The notes under the pieces were generated by a model. It made no database searches, was not told the DNA's origin, and saw only the letters and a program-made list of their open reading frames with translations. From Pyrocephalus nanus (Eukaryota > Chordata > Aves > Passeriformes > Tyrannidae): a DNA stretch of 64,000 nt. The stretch covers positions 4,460,001 to 4,524,000 of the forward strand of contig CM076272.1 in the NCBI GenBank assembly GCA_038380795.1. The letters run 5' to 3'. A program made the translations under genes and the position numbers. Shown here one piece after another: positions 37,911-51,500 of the stretch (position 1 is its first letter; each line of letters opens with the position of its first letter).

Positions 37911-39878
37911 ATGGGAAATGGGAGCTCTTCCCCCACTATACACTTCAAGGTTAAACTGCAGCTCACCAAGGACTGTTAAGAACTGCCTCAGACCCTCACC
38001 CTCAGTCACCACACAAAACCCTCTATTTTATTCACTCCAGATTCCCCCTTATTAGCCAGCTCCTCCTCCCAGCTCACCGGTAACCTTGAAAGGAGAGGTG
38101 GAGCTACTGAAGGAAGACAAAGGGGCTTCAGAAAAAGGAAATTATTTCAGGCTGCAATTAGAGTATCCTACCAGCCTACACTATGCTATTTGGAAGCTTA
38201 AATTTAAATTAAACTCAAGCTGCATTTTCAGTCACCTGCTTGCCACTCAGTGCCTTTCTGTGACACCAAGGTCAGGGCAGAACAACTCCTGAGCTCCACC
38301 AAGAGCCACGGCTCTATTTGGCCACCCCTCTGTTATTTGTGGGGGGTGGTGGAAGAAATCTCCTCTCTGGTGTTTCACAATCAACCACCACACTTGGAAA
38401 AAAGTGGGTAATTAATTACACAAAGGGCAATACCACCGGTGCAAACAGCAAAGCAGAAGAGGCGACAGAGTTTATCACCACCAAGAGGTTGTGCTGCTAC
38501 TGTCAAAGTAAGTGTGGAAGGTAATGTCAGAGCAGGACTGGAAACAGAATTAATTTTTCCAACATACAGGATGGAAAAAGCCCTCAGCTAATGCCAGGCA
38601 AGCAAGTGGGACTGCCAGGGGATGTGAGAGGCCAGGCAGGAATATGAGCAGGCTCCTGGCTGGCAGGGGAATCCAAGGGGAAAGGACTGAGGCCAGTGGA
38701 ACAGGAGTGACAGGGCACAGCACTCCAGGTTTGGGGAAGGCTTTGGAAAATTCATCTGGTGGCTGGGTTGAAGAACAGCTCTGCTCCAGGGCAGGGACAG
38801 TGACTCTCACACTGGGCATTCCTGGAAGTTCAGGGCACACCTTTCTGACTTGATTAGCTCCAGAAATGAACATCCACCCTTTGTCTTCCTCTGTCCTCTT
38901 TTGTGTTACACCCGAAGGAGGAATATTAACACAACCCAAGCCATAAATGTTTTCCTTGCACTCCAAAGCTGTACATTCACATTCAGCCCTCATCATCCTA
39001 CCCTAAAATTACACCTTTAGATCACAAGCTTCTTATCAAAGTATTTCTTTCAGCATAATTGGTACAGCCATAAATACATTTTTTTCTGTGAGGAATATCT
39101 TGTACAGGTGGTATTTTGAGTTTCCCCAAATCATGGGTCCATTAATGAGCCAAGCTGAAAACACACTATCAATTTTCACTGAACTATTGATAAAGTGAGG
39201 TCAACCCCAACGAGAGATGCAGAGTACCAGGAATCTCCAAGCAAGCAGCTGGAATGAGCCATGGTATTTCCAATCCCATACAAGGAAAGGAACTTTAAAA
39301 AATAATATTTAAACAGCTTGCTGCAGTGCAGGCTACTTGTAGGAGAGCTTCAGCAGATCGTGCACTGATTGCAGTGAAAGAATGTGATCCCACCTGCAGA
39401 AAACAAAGCGGATTTTTTTTGAAGCCTGTTCCCTCAGCAGTAGGAAACCCACCCTGGCTCCCCCAGCCTGTAAATGAGAATAAACTCGGGTTATGTCAGT
39501 CCAGGTGAGCCATTTTGCACACACTCATCCTTTCCTAAGGACTGGCGCTGCTGGAATTCCAGGGAGGCTTTAACGAGCTCCAGCCGGGCGGGATGGGATC
39601 CCCAATACCCTGGGCACTGCAATGGCTCCAGGCTGGGCTGGGCACTACTTCAGTCACCCAGTCACCTCTCAACAAGCTTGATTTTCTCATTCCCTCTAGC
39701 CCAGTTCATGAAGTGAAAGTGAAAACCAGAATTAACTCCTCCTCGTATAATCCTGGGCTGTTGGTGCCCTCTGAGCTGCCGCTCCCTGCCCAGCTTTGCG
39801 CTCTGCTCCTCTGGAGGGCCCGTTCTGAGGTTTGCAGGGGCTCTCCATGCCCTGGTCCCCACCACGACATCCCCGGGG

Positions 39879-39951
39879 AGGTTTTACCTTGCCGGGGATG
39901 TGGCTGTGCCGGCTGTGCCGGCACAGCCACATCCCCGGCAAGGTAAAACCT
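39879..39951. repeat. Perfect 34-bp inverted repeat, 5-nt spacer
   Basis: The left arm 39879-39912 and right arm 39918-39951 are exact reverse complements over all 34 positions, with spacer CTGTG at 39913-39917. The arms are GC-rich and begin AGGTTTTACCTTGCCGG. The pairing breaks immediately outside on both sides. A 9-bp direct duplication (GCTGTGCCG) straddles the centre. If transcribed from either strand it would give a 34-bp perfect RNA hairpin with a 5-nt loop, unlike typical animal microRNA precursors, which carry mismatches. It may be a recent template-switch palindrome, a real RNA-forming locus or a sequencing or assembly fold-back. It matches no repeat family I know. Confidence 0.95.
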
Positions 39952-40189
39952 TCCGGCCCCTTTAAACTGTCCCTGCCCCAAGTGCGGCTCCAAGGCCAGC
40001 CTTGTCCTCCCGGCAACCACAGGGATAAAAAGCAAGACAGGCAGAAGAAGAATGGTCTCTCAGTCATGCCACTCCAGCAATAATGTTTTTTGTGTGGTGT
40101 TGTGTGTTTTTTTTTTTCCCCACTAAGCTTTCAGCAGTCAAAAATGGGAAAAGATTATAGACACAGAGCCTGCAGCTCCATTCAAAAAG

Positions 40190-40480
40190 ATCTTTGTTAG
40201 CAGCGGCGGCGAAAAGAGGGGAGAAAAGCCCACAGAATTCCTCCACTTAAAGCACAACCTCAAAACATATGCTTACGATCCTGGAAATCTTTGGGAGATT
40301 CAGCGTGTTCAACAGCTGCAGCCGAGCTTACAATGAACATCGCAAATAAATGCTAATGAGATGCTTATAGATCCTGAACAAATTGATTTACTGAGATCTT
40401 GTCGAGTGTCTGCTATCAAGGGTTTGTCAGAGTAAACAACCAAATCCTTATAAACAGAAGTGACTCATTCATTACAACTG
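40190..40480. promoter_or_regulatory. Candidate conserved intronic element
   Basis: Non-repetitive sequence just beyond the palindrome carries an E-box (CAACAGCTGC), a forkhead-type core (GTAAACAACC), octamer-like ATCGCAAATAAATGCTAATG and an AP-1-like GTGACTCATTC. The density and lack of simple repeats resemble a vertebrate enhancer. No conservation data were available, so this is only a candidate. Confidence 0.2.
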
Positions 40481-43400
40481 GAAAGAGACAGACATAATAA
40501 CCCAAGCTTTAGTCCAGGAAGATGATAAAACAAGCTCCACACACACGTTATTTACCAAAAAATAAAAATTGTACTTCTGAAAACACTATTGGAAAACATA
40601 TGTCTAGCTCAGCTCACCAGACAGCCACAGATGAGTTTGCAATTCCATGAGTACACTTACACACTCGATAAAGTTATCAATATAAGAACCAGCCATAATA
40701 AAACCACTCACATAAAGCTTTAGAAGAAACCCACATAAACCAGATGCATATAGAGCTCATACTCACGTGCCAAATTGTTTTATTGCATGTTGTTTTAGTG
40801 CAACCCGTGTGTAACCAACACCTTGGAAATCAAATAGGTGCAAACCCATTTTCTTACAAAAAATCTTACTGTTTGGAAGATTACATTTTATTGTGAACAG
40901 TAAATTCTGCAGGTAAAGCTGCGGCAGCTCCATATCAGAGGAAGAAAATAATGCTTCCAGTTCAATAAAACTGAGATGATTCCACACTACTACAACTGTC
41001 CAACGTGGAGAGCTCTAGGAGTCTTTTCGGGACAGTCACCCACAAGGTGTGAATGTTTAATAACGTTATAACTGTAGGCAGGGAAGGTGGTAACAGGTAT
41101 CCCCTGACCCAGCACAGCCAAGGAGCTCCTCTCACAAAACATAAGCCCAAGGAAGTGAAATTCTCCAAACTGGGATAAAAAGCAAGGGCCACTTTATTAG
41201 CACTAATGGTCTTTGGGGAGGTTGCCCAAAAAAACTCTTTAGTAAGAAAAGCAAAGAAACGCAAGAAACACGAATCCCTTCATCCTTTCCCTCTCCACAA
41301 GTCCACTTAGTGAAATCCTGGCAGCTCCTGAGGGAAATCAAACCCTGCTCAGGCAGGAGCAGCCCCAGCCCCACATCCATGGCTGTGTCTGGAAGGCATT
41401 TCCAGGAGATCCTCATGAAAGGCCGATGTGCTCCACTGCTCCTACACTCTGGCCCTGCCTGCAGGTACCACAGCACACGGGGAAGGATCCCTTTCCTAGA
41501 GGAAGGGCAGGGCTGAGGGGTTGTTCCACATGCAGTTGTACCACAGATCTCCAACACCAACCTATCTCCTTGTACTTGCACAAAGCAGAACATCAGCTGA
41601 TATTCCGAGAGCAAATTCCCAGTGAACTAAACAAAACCCCGAGCTTTCAGATCCTCCACTGGGACCCAGAGAGCACATCCAAAATAAAGTCTCCAGATTT
41701 TCTACACTCCTCCCTTTAAGCCATGTAAAGCCATTTCAATGTTTCTGCAGCAACATCAGGAGAACCAAACTCCAGATTTTTCCCAAAGAGGCCCAAGGCT
41801 CCCAAGCGAGTGACAAACCAGCTCTGGCGACTGCGAGGAGGAGAAAGAAATCTATCCCAGGAATTCCCTTCCAGGGCAAATACAAAGTTCCCACTGCTCC
41901 ATCTGCACCGGGATTCTAGTCAGGGAAGCTCCTGTTGCCATTCCATGACATTCCCGTGAAGGTGCAGCCCTTGCACCCTCCTGTGTGCTGGTGTTTAAGC
42001 ACATCCTGCTCGGGTCAGGAGCGGCCCCGCCTCCCACAGAGATCGATGGGAGATGGGAAATCTCCGCAAAGTGGAGCCAGCCAGGACTCGGCGCAGGGAT
42101 GCCGACACAATCAGGAAGGTCTTCTGTCTTCCTTCACAGGCCTGGAGGACAATACAGCAACACAGTGGGATGGGCCCTTTGTGAGAAATGCTTCTAATGC
42201 TGCAAAACGGCTCTTCTGGGGAGAAAAGGTTATTGGAAGTGACTCCCCCACCCCAACCGCGGGGCTTAAAAACACATCAGCTCGCTGCTGCAGACACACG
42301 GCCACCTGCAATTTCTATACACTGTGCCTTCACCAGAGTGATGCAGCTTTATTATTTTTTTAGAAGTCTTATAAGCTGAAAAACATATGGGAATGGGGGT
42401 TATACAGACCTGCATTTCCCAAGACACTCAAGACAACACAAAACCCCAGCTACGTTCAGGCAGTGGCTCTCGCCACCTCTTGCCAGGCAGGCCTCCCCAA
42501 AGTAATCCTATTTTTGAAGAAGACAAGACTAAGAGACAAGGAGAGAAAGGACAGGGTCAAAACAGGACAGAATAATTAAATAGCTTCCAGAATGCCTGTC
42601 TCTCTCAACCCGAACGCAGTAACTGCAATTAAAACCAGGATTACTCAGAATTTTGTAAGATGTCAAAGGAAACCCCAAACCACGTGTCCTAACAAAGTTC
42701 CAGTGCTCCATATGAAAACTGAGGCAGTTCAGAATAGTTCTTCATCTCCACAAAAACAAAGGAAATCAGGCCCACAAGGTGAAGGGGATGAACTGGGACA
42801 GCAAAGGCACTGCATGCAAAGTCTGATGCATGAAATCAAGGCATCCACAAACCCATCCCGTTTCAGAAACAATCCTTCCCCTCCCTGACTCTCAGTAACA
42901 GCAACCCTGGGGTTGCTCAGCATGTTCCAGGGCCAGGAAGGCAGGATAGAAACTCAGGTACATCCCAATTACCAGTGCTTTTTTTAGCAGTTTAAAATGA
43001 CCAATTCCAATGGTGAAGGGCAATGTCCTTTCCCGAGGTGTGAGCAGGAACAGCACAGGCTGCAGAGAGGCAGCTCCTCACTCCTGTTGACACAGTTCTT
43101 CCTGCAGCTCCCAGCCCAAAATGCCCACGTTTGCTTTATCAGTTCTTCACCAGATAAAGCAGGTGAAGGGGATTTTATCTGTCCCTCTTTCGTCTGGTTG
43201 ATGATCCCAAACCAAATAATCAGGTTTGGCTTTTTTTTTATTATTATTATTCTTTAAAAATAAAGAGCTCCTGGAAAGAGACAGATTAAAACATAAACAA
43301 GTTATGTTGTAAGACAATGAAAAGACATTCTTAAAGAAAAGATAAGGCTTACAGCACTTTCCATTTGAAGCTATAGACACTTATAATAACTAGCAAGTTC

Positions 43401-44648
43401 AACAGGTTTTTATCATTTAAATAGTATTTTATAAAATGGAGTTAAGCTGTGCAATTTCAAAAAAATGAAAGAAGAGAACAGATTAAGGAGATAGCAGCAG
43501 CAACCTTTCCATGGTAGGAGTTTCAATAATGGTGTTTTGGATACTTTACTTCCACCCTCCACAGAACAGTGATGGGATTTTAACTGTACACAGATTAACA
43601 GTGCCACGACACACTCCAAGGAAAGCTATTTCCCAGCTCCTGGATGCAAACCAGAGGCTGCTCGTTTTCCCAGGATGCCAGTTTGCCTCCAAAACTCCCT
43701 CATGCAAAAAGCTGAAGCCATTTATTAAACCCATTTGAACAAAAATTGAAATCAACCCAACATGCAAGTGCTCTGTAACAAGGAGGCTGGAAAGATGGGC
43801 ATCACCAACAGCATTAATTTTCCACATCCAGGAAATAAGGATTCCTGAAGTTTGAGCATTTTGGAAAATAAAGCAGTTTTGTCCTTTAAGTGGACTGGAG
43901 TAAATCCCTTCTTACTCCAGCATGGAGTGTTTGCCACGGAAAGGACACTCCCAGTCCCATGAGCCTGTTTCTACACTCACACACAATTCCAACTTTCTCT
44001 CAGCATTTCAGATTTCCCATTCTTTTGTTCCTGCAGGAAAAGAATCCACAAAAGCCTGACAGGGAGCTCTCCAAGAGCAGAACTCCACGGCAACACACAT
44101 GTAGGAATAGTTTGAAATTTGTGGCTTTTTCATTTTAATTTCCATCTTCACAGTTAAACAAAAGCAGCAGATGCTGCATCTAAGAAGCTGCAAAGACAGA
44201 ACATCCAGATGTTTGCTCATTCCACAAAAACACAGGCATTTATGTTTAGATAAAAGGGAAAGATTTGGGGGTTAAGTCTATGCAGAACTCCACTGTCCAA
44301 CTTCAATGCCTTTCCCAAGACCTGTCCTTTCCCTCAAACTCTTCGTCAGAGACGGGAGGTATTTGCAGACAGGACTGTGTTTGACACCTCAACTGCAAAT
44401 CCACCCCTTACTTCAGAACAGGAACACTGTTTGGTTTCCCTAAAGAAGACACTGTCTGAGTGAGTGAGAAACTCAAGACACCTCAAAAAGGTACAGAACA
44501 ACAGGTTTGTTTGGGATTGACACAAACACAGGTCTCCAAATTTTTAAATACCATGGCAAACCTTTCACATCTCTCCTGTTACATTAACATGGAGAACACG
44601 GGTATCGTCCTGCCAATGCTCAAGGAAACTCAAATCCCGAGCAATCCT

Positions 44649-44740
44649 AAAACCATAGAATCACTTAGGTTGGAAAAGACGTTTAAGATTGAGCCTAACT
44701 GTTAATCCAGCACTAAACCACGTCCCCAATTGTCACGTAC
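44649..44740 (-). mobile_element. CR1 LINE 3'-end fragment
   Basis: A reverse-oriented CR1 3' end of about 90 bp: AACCATAGAATCACTTAGGT, TTGGAAAAGACGTTTAAGAT and a CACTAAACCACGTCCCCAA block. The ACCATAGAATCA start is the classical CR1 terminus. It is of the same general type as the 35.0 kb copy. Confidence 0.88.
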
Positions 44741-46079
44741 TCCAGTGCTGCCAGTACAGATGAAAAGGCATGTGTTGTAACTCACACAAATTTCACATGG
44801 AATAGGAATTCTGCCATTGATATGGGGAAGAATTTATCAGAAATCTATAATCAGACCCAACTCCTTCAGCACAGGCTAAACTCACAAACTGAGAAGACAA
44901 CACAAGAGATGCCCACAAAAGTCAGCAACACAGGAAGTCCCTCCAGGAATCCTAATTTTTATCAAGGAATCAGAAAGCAACTCAAAAGCAGTAACTATTT
45001 TCACAGAATAATGCCATAAAGTATTAGGATGTATTTCAGTTCCTTGTGCTGCCTCAGTCCACGGGGTTTGATTAGAAAGTCCTGGTTTTAACACATGGAA
45101 TTGACCACTCGACTGGATGGCCAACAAGTGTGAAAAGCTCCCCATCACTCAGAGTCCTCTGCTCAAACCTGGAAGATCCTCAGGGATGTATCTGCCATCA
45201 CAGAACACCCTGCATTGTAGAGACAGACTTGCTGGAATTGTTTTAGGAAGCAGTCATATATAAATCCTGTAATTGCTGGTTAAGAGGCAATGAATGTAAA
45301 GAGATTGTAAACCTGGGAGCATATCAACAATTCCCATTTCTAGTCAGGAAAAGGAGGGAGTGACACTCCTGTTTTCTAACTCATGTGGCACAGCAGTGCA
45401 CTAATAAAGAAGGAAACCCTCCTTGCAGCAGAGAACCTGCACACTGTGTCACAACAGCTCCAGGATTTGCAAAATACAACACTCCCTGAATGGAGAGGTA
45501 GAAAAGCAGCATCACAAAAGGATGCAGAAAAATGCATGAGAAGCAGCTGGAAGCCTAATTTTTGTTTAAGTAGGACGCATTTCCTAGAGTTGTCTCCACT
45601 TTGATTAAGAAAACATACATAATACCACACTGGGCAGGACCTGCACTGCAGTTTCCAGTAATACACCAGCAGCTTTTCCTCATTATTATTTTTTCAAGTG
45701 AAAACACCAAAGCTTGCCCATTCTCTCCACCTCATTCCCCCAGCACCTAGAGCCGATACACCCAAATTGCAGGGGGTAAACCACTGCTCAGACCCTGCTG
45801 CCCCATTTCTCCCTGCTGTTCACCATCACACCTGCCCCCTGTGCCTCCAGCCTGCTGGGGCAGCAGGGCCCACCAGTTCCATCCCCACTGTGTGATGTGG
45901 TTTGTCTGCAACTCCCTCTTAATGGAGCTCTTGGTTTCACCAAGTGACTCATCCCACTTCAGGGTCCACCTCAGGCTCCTCTCCAGCCTTTGCCTGGCAC
46001 ACAAGGAAATTGGTTTAAGAGCTTCAGTAAATTACATATAATGCCCTGGGCAAAACACCTGAAGACAAACTAAGAGGAC

Positions 46080-46490
46080 AAACGCTGGCAAATCACTGCA
46101 ACTGCCTTTTAGCGCCATCCCAGCAATTAAATATTGACACTCTCTTTCCTTTTGTGTAATTCAAAGCAAACTACAATAACAAGTCGTGGTAACACTGAGA
46201 AATAAAGCCCTACTGAGATGATTGAGTTCTTGCAAAGCGCTGGTGGAGTGACCAGCCAGGAAACACCAACACTTGTTACCCCCTCCCAGGAGCGAGGCCA
46301 ACAGAGCTGCTCGTTTGCTGTCCCTGCAAAAGGGAAGATGCTTTCAAACATCTTCACTGTCGTTTCAGAGATATAAATCCCCCATCCACCTTCACAGCGT
46401 GTTCTTCGCAGCATTTCCATGCCTGATATAAAGTGCCTGTGGAATAAAATCGGACGTTTTCATGAACTAAATCCGTGAGCTAAATAAAAG
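46080..46490. promoter_or_regulatory. Candidate unique conserved-like block
   Basis: About 400 bp of mixed-composition, non-repetitive sequence containing an inverted CATC pair (GATGCTTTCAAACATC) and a CAATTAAATATTGAC homeodomain-like site. It has none of the homopolymer slippage common around it. It could be a conserved non-coding element, but this is a pattern impression only. Confidence 0.15.
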
Positions 46491-48507
46491 TGCTGCTTCC
46501 CCATAACAAGTTCAGAAGGGTGGGCCAAGGTTTTAAAAAACAAGAACGAAAGACAAGGTGAGGAGTGAGAGTATTGCAGAATTAACCTGTTATATACATA
46601 TCTGTGCCTTTGCCTCTCGGATAATTGCTAAGATAAGATAAAGGACACAATTTCACACTTTCTTCAAATTACAAAGAAAACAAGGTCTTGAAAAATAACG
46701 TGACATAAAATGTGATAGAAGCAATCAACACCACAGGCTTGGGGGATTTGGAGAGGCTGAGGTGTTTGGCTTGTGGGTTTTTTGTTCTTTAGAGAAACCA
46801 ACATCTCGTGACTTCTGAATTGCCTAGTCTGAGGCTATTGCTTCCTAAAGGTATTAAAGTATCACAAATTATATCTTATAAATTGGACACAACTTCACTT
46901 TATATGAGTGTCTGTTCAAAAACCATCCCTCATTAACAAAGTACACGCCATGGGTCCTTTTAACCTACCTACGGTATTTAACATTACAGCAGCAGTTTTT
47001 ACACAATTTATGTGCGTTGGGAACCAAAATGCAAAATACTTTCTCCAAAACTAAAACTTAGCATGCAGCAATTTTACTCGGCTTCAGCCATGGAAGAGAA
47101 TTTGGAAGTGAAGCTGCATTAATTCCTCAACACAGAGAATGAGCAGCACGTGAATAATTTATTGATGGCTTTTGCTCCATGTCAGCAGCTTCGCTGGAGG
47201 AACTGATCTTTATGAAGTCCCCCAGGAACCCAAGAAGTTAAAGATGGGCCAAGGAACCACAGGATTTCACTGTGCAGAGGCAGCAATGCCACTCCAGCTG
47301 TGGGGGTGTCATAGGTGCTTCCCAAACATGAGAGTTCCACAGTGCCCAAATTCACAGGGCTGAGAGAGCAGATCCACGAGCTCATCCCACCCACATTGGC
47401 ACCTTTCCAACCACTGGTAAGTGGGAACGGGATCTCTCATGCCCAACAGGGAGGCATCAGGATCCCAAGTGCTTCCCAAGCTCCACTTTAAGCACAGTCC
47501 TCCAAGACAGACCTCCCAGCCCAGATCCAGGAGCTCCAGGGAACAGGAGGAACACGCTGCTGTGGAACACGCTGGGGGGCTGGAAGTACTGGGTGAGGAC
47601 CCGGAAATGTGGCCAGAGGAAAATGGCTCAGACAGAGCAGGAAATGGGATGGAACAAGGGGAGACCAACACAGCCAGGGAGGAACACTCAGAACAAGAGC
47701 CCATGGTTGGGAACTGCATCAACAGCTCCTCGGTGGGACCATGAGCAGCTCAGAACCACCATAGGAAGGGAGGCAGCAGCCCCAACATCCACTCACCTCC
47801 TCTTTACACTTCTTGGTGGAAGCTTACCTTTTCCACCACATCTTCATCCCTGAGCAATGTCTCCCCACAGCACTCCCTGTCCAACCCACAGCATCTCCTC
47901 GGCACCACAGCTCCTCCCTGGGAACTTCTTTGTCCTCTGAGGATCTAAGAACCTACTGAGGCACCTGCAAACCCGCAGCTCCCTCCCCTCAGGCACCCAC
48001 CAGTTCCACATCACACGTCTGATTTGACAAAGAACTTAAATAATGGAAATAGCACTAAGACCAAATCAGTTTCCCCTCATTTGTCCAAATCCCTTTGTCA
48101 GCTCTAATAAAGAATATGCAGCCTGCTTTTATGACAGGCTCTGTAAAACCCTTTCTTTGTCCCAGGGGGATTAGATGTGAAGAAATACTTTACATGAGAC
48201 AAGGTAACTCTCTGAAATTCATACATAAACAGAAATATCCTGCTGTTAGTCAAAACCCAGGTGAAGGTTGTGTAGCAGTGCTTACAAAATGACTGGAATG
48301 AATGACCAGTTTATTGTGGATCCTGAGCTGGTGGCGAGTTCGTACTGAAAATGAAGGGCCACATTAGCAATGGATCTGGAAGATAGGGGGGAGGAAGTAA
48401 ATTAAAAAGTCAGAGAGAGGATAACTGATTCAGTGAAGCAAATTAAGTGTTTTAAAGCTACTGGGACTCTGGAACACAGCACAGCTCAACAAAAACAAAA
48501 CAACACC

Positions 48508-48535
<28 letters not shown>
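48508..48535. repeat. Poly(A) tract, 28 A
   Basis: A pure run of 28 A on the + strand, preceded by A-rich AACAAAAACAAAACAACACC. It is the longest homopolymer in the window. The upstream sequence resembles no known transcript, so a processed pseudogene tail is not supported. It is likely length-variable. Confidence 0.9.
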
Positions 48536-48539
<4 letters not shown>

Positions 48540-51500
48540 AACATAATTAACCACTTCTCTGGAAAGCCAACACTCAAAGCACCAACCTGCCTTAAGTTTG
48601 CTGATCACTCAAGATTGAGTGCTACTACAACAATTTACCATTAACCAATATTTAATTTCATTTCTGCAGTAGATTCTCCAAACTTCTGCACCACACCTTA
48701 AGCAAAGCAGCTGTGGCTGCCACAGATGGCTCTGCAGTAAATAAGAACATAGTTCTCCTCCAGAGAGAGCCAGAGACAGGATATGGAGAACATATGAACA
48801 AAGAGAGCCACAGAAATACAAATTTCATCTCCTACCTAAACATATCCGAGTCAGTTCTACATGCAAAGCTTTTCCACTATTTCCACAATGAGAGTTTTCA
48901 CCTCAAATAAAGCCTACATTTGGAGCTGGCCTTTGCTATGGCCACACCACTCCACCCCATGCTCAGCCCAGCACCCTGAGCTAAGTGACACCCAACCCCA
49001 CGTCAAGCCACGCTTCTGCCTTCAAAAATATGGCACTCAAACACAGAGAGACTCAATTTTCCTTTCTTCCCTACTCACAGCAGGCTGTGGGGTAAATTAA
49101 TGCCTCAGCCTGCAGTGACTGTGGATTAGGCCAGTCTTGTCAATAATTAATACAGCTCTGTAGAGCAAAAGCACAGCAACAAGCAAGATTAACCAAAATC
49201 CCCTCTGCTGTGACACCAGCTTTTACCCCTGCTCAATGTGCACACACAGACTTAAAGAAGGACAAGATTATTTATGACCTTAACATAAAAGGGTTGCTTT
49301 TTTTTTCTCCTTTCCTTTCAAGAAATGCCTTATTAAACAAACATCGTTACTGTAACAACAATAAATTGAAATAGTAGCAAATATTATAATTTTTTAACTG
49401 GCTTCTACCTTATCTGAGATCTTAATCGCCCAAGTTCTTTTCAGGCCTTGGGGATTCCAGACTCCTAATGCAGTAAATGGGGAGCCCTGAACAAAGGCCT
49501 CAGCTCTGCCATTCCATGGGCTAGGGCATTGTGATCCGTCTGCTGGAAAACAACAGATGAGGCAGGAACAGACCTTCAGCAGCCCCATCCATGGGGAGAT
49601 TATCCAAAGCAGTTCCCAGTTACAAAGTGTTCATCAGATTGGATCTGTGGGGAGCCATGGGCAGCGTTTGGATACTCCCCCTGTCCCCTCTCTCAATTTT
49701 CACACCGCTCAACAACTCCAGTCGTTACCTCTGCAAACGGCTTGGAAGGGAAACAATTCGTTTGCAAAACAGCAGATCATTAAATTAAAAATCGTTTTAA
49801 CAGCTCTAAGTATCAAACGATGAAATAAAATACAGAAATCCAATCAACTGCAGCCTAAAGTAATTTCTTTGTGAGGGCATTTTTCTTAAATCAACCCCCT
49901 CTCCTGGATAATCCTGGATTTCAGCTGTTTTGTTCATTGTGCATCTTAACGAGGCCACTGCGACTGAAGGACATGACCCGATTTCTTCTGAGGTCAATGG
50001 TTATCAGTAGAACTGGAACAATACAAATTTCTCCCCAGAACACAAGAAAAGCACTGAATCTGCAATGCTTTTGGTGAATTTTCAACTCTGACCCTTCATT
50101 TTGACAGAAGTTCTTCGAAACAATTTTTGCAGGACCAAATGCAACCACTGGGCATCACTGTCCACGTGCTGATTTGGGGAAAGATGCAGCCTCAAGGAAT
50201 GAGGTGCTACATGCCAGCCATGAACCAGGCAACTGCTACAAAGCAATACATGAAAGTCCTCGTTTTACCTTCAAAACAGGTGTTCAGAGTGCCTGTTTCC
50301 AACCTTTTTGTGATGAGTGGGACAAATGTAGATAAACACAGAGTTCTGGTACTGAGGGCTGAGCACCAGAAGTATTAACTTTATCACTCAGCTCACATTT
50401 AAATGAGCACCAGTTTAAACACCTTTCTGTTGTAATCCTAAGGCTGTGAAGGGACAGATCGTGTAAGTCTAGCTCTGTTTCCAGACATGTTATCCATCCC
50501 CTCACTCAGCCACGACTCCATCTCCGCTCAAAGCCAAGGTTTTCTTCCCCCTCTCAGCAGCTACAAGAGTAAGGTGCCAGCTCAGACCTCCCTGTGTATC
50601 ACACACCTGGCAAGAACAAAGGCTGGACCAATTCCTCTCGATTAATGTCAGGTGAACTGAACTCACAAACCTGAGAGATTGTCCAAGATGGTTAAAGGCA
50701 AATAGTTCATGCTCGTGGTGGTGATTAAAAATCATCCATATGGAAAAGCACTCGTCATACATGGCCTGAAGGAAAGCTGGTATTTAGAGGAGGATCATGG
50801 GACAGACCATTTTAAAAAGGGGCATTACTCCAGGACATTTTAGTCTGTGAATTATGCCCTGAATAAACAGTTTGAATTAACTGAATCCATCTGCCTCTAG
50901 ATCAGCCCAGAGCAGCTACAGCAGTTGCTCAGGTTTTACAAAGCCACGTTTAAAGGGGAAAGGGTTCCCTGCCCACCCTGGCACAGTCCATGATGTGCTG
51001 CTGTGTGAGGAGGACGCCTCTTGCACGGTTCTGACCTGGAGACCAAGACCATGAGGTCCTAAGGAGAACTCCCAGTACCTTCAAACACAAACTACAACAA
51101 ACATCAAGGGGGGGCTTCCAGACAAATGGAAAACAGCAGGCTAAACTCTTACACAAAAACTACAGCAAATCAGAAGCTATTTTGTGTATAGCTTTTGGAA
51201 ACCCTGAAAAGGTTCCTCATGGAAAACCTCCCATAAATGCCACCGGCACTGGCACTGTTGGGAACCCATCACATGCCAAAGTTAGCCCACCGGTAATGGA
51301 TAGGAACTGCTGCACAGCAGGGAGTCTTACCTACATGCCATTGGAGACTTTGTTTAAACACAACTAGAGCTTACATTTAGAATTCCCCTTTAGGCTGAAA
51401 TTTGCCTTTCCCTTCAAGAGCCTTACCCCTGCCCCAAACTACATTTAGTCAATATTTACTAGACTTACAGTTGAATAATTCAGATTCTCCTTTCTTGTCC

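Noticed and set aside
48300..48535. Processed pseudogene with poly(A) tail
   Set aside because: The sequence before the A-run has no recognisable coding or transcript similarity.
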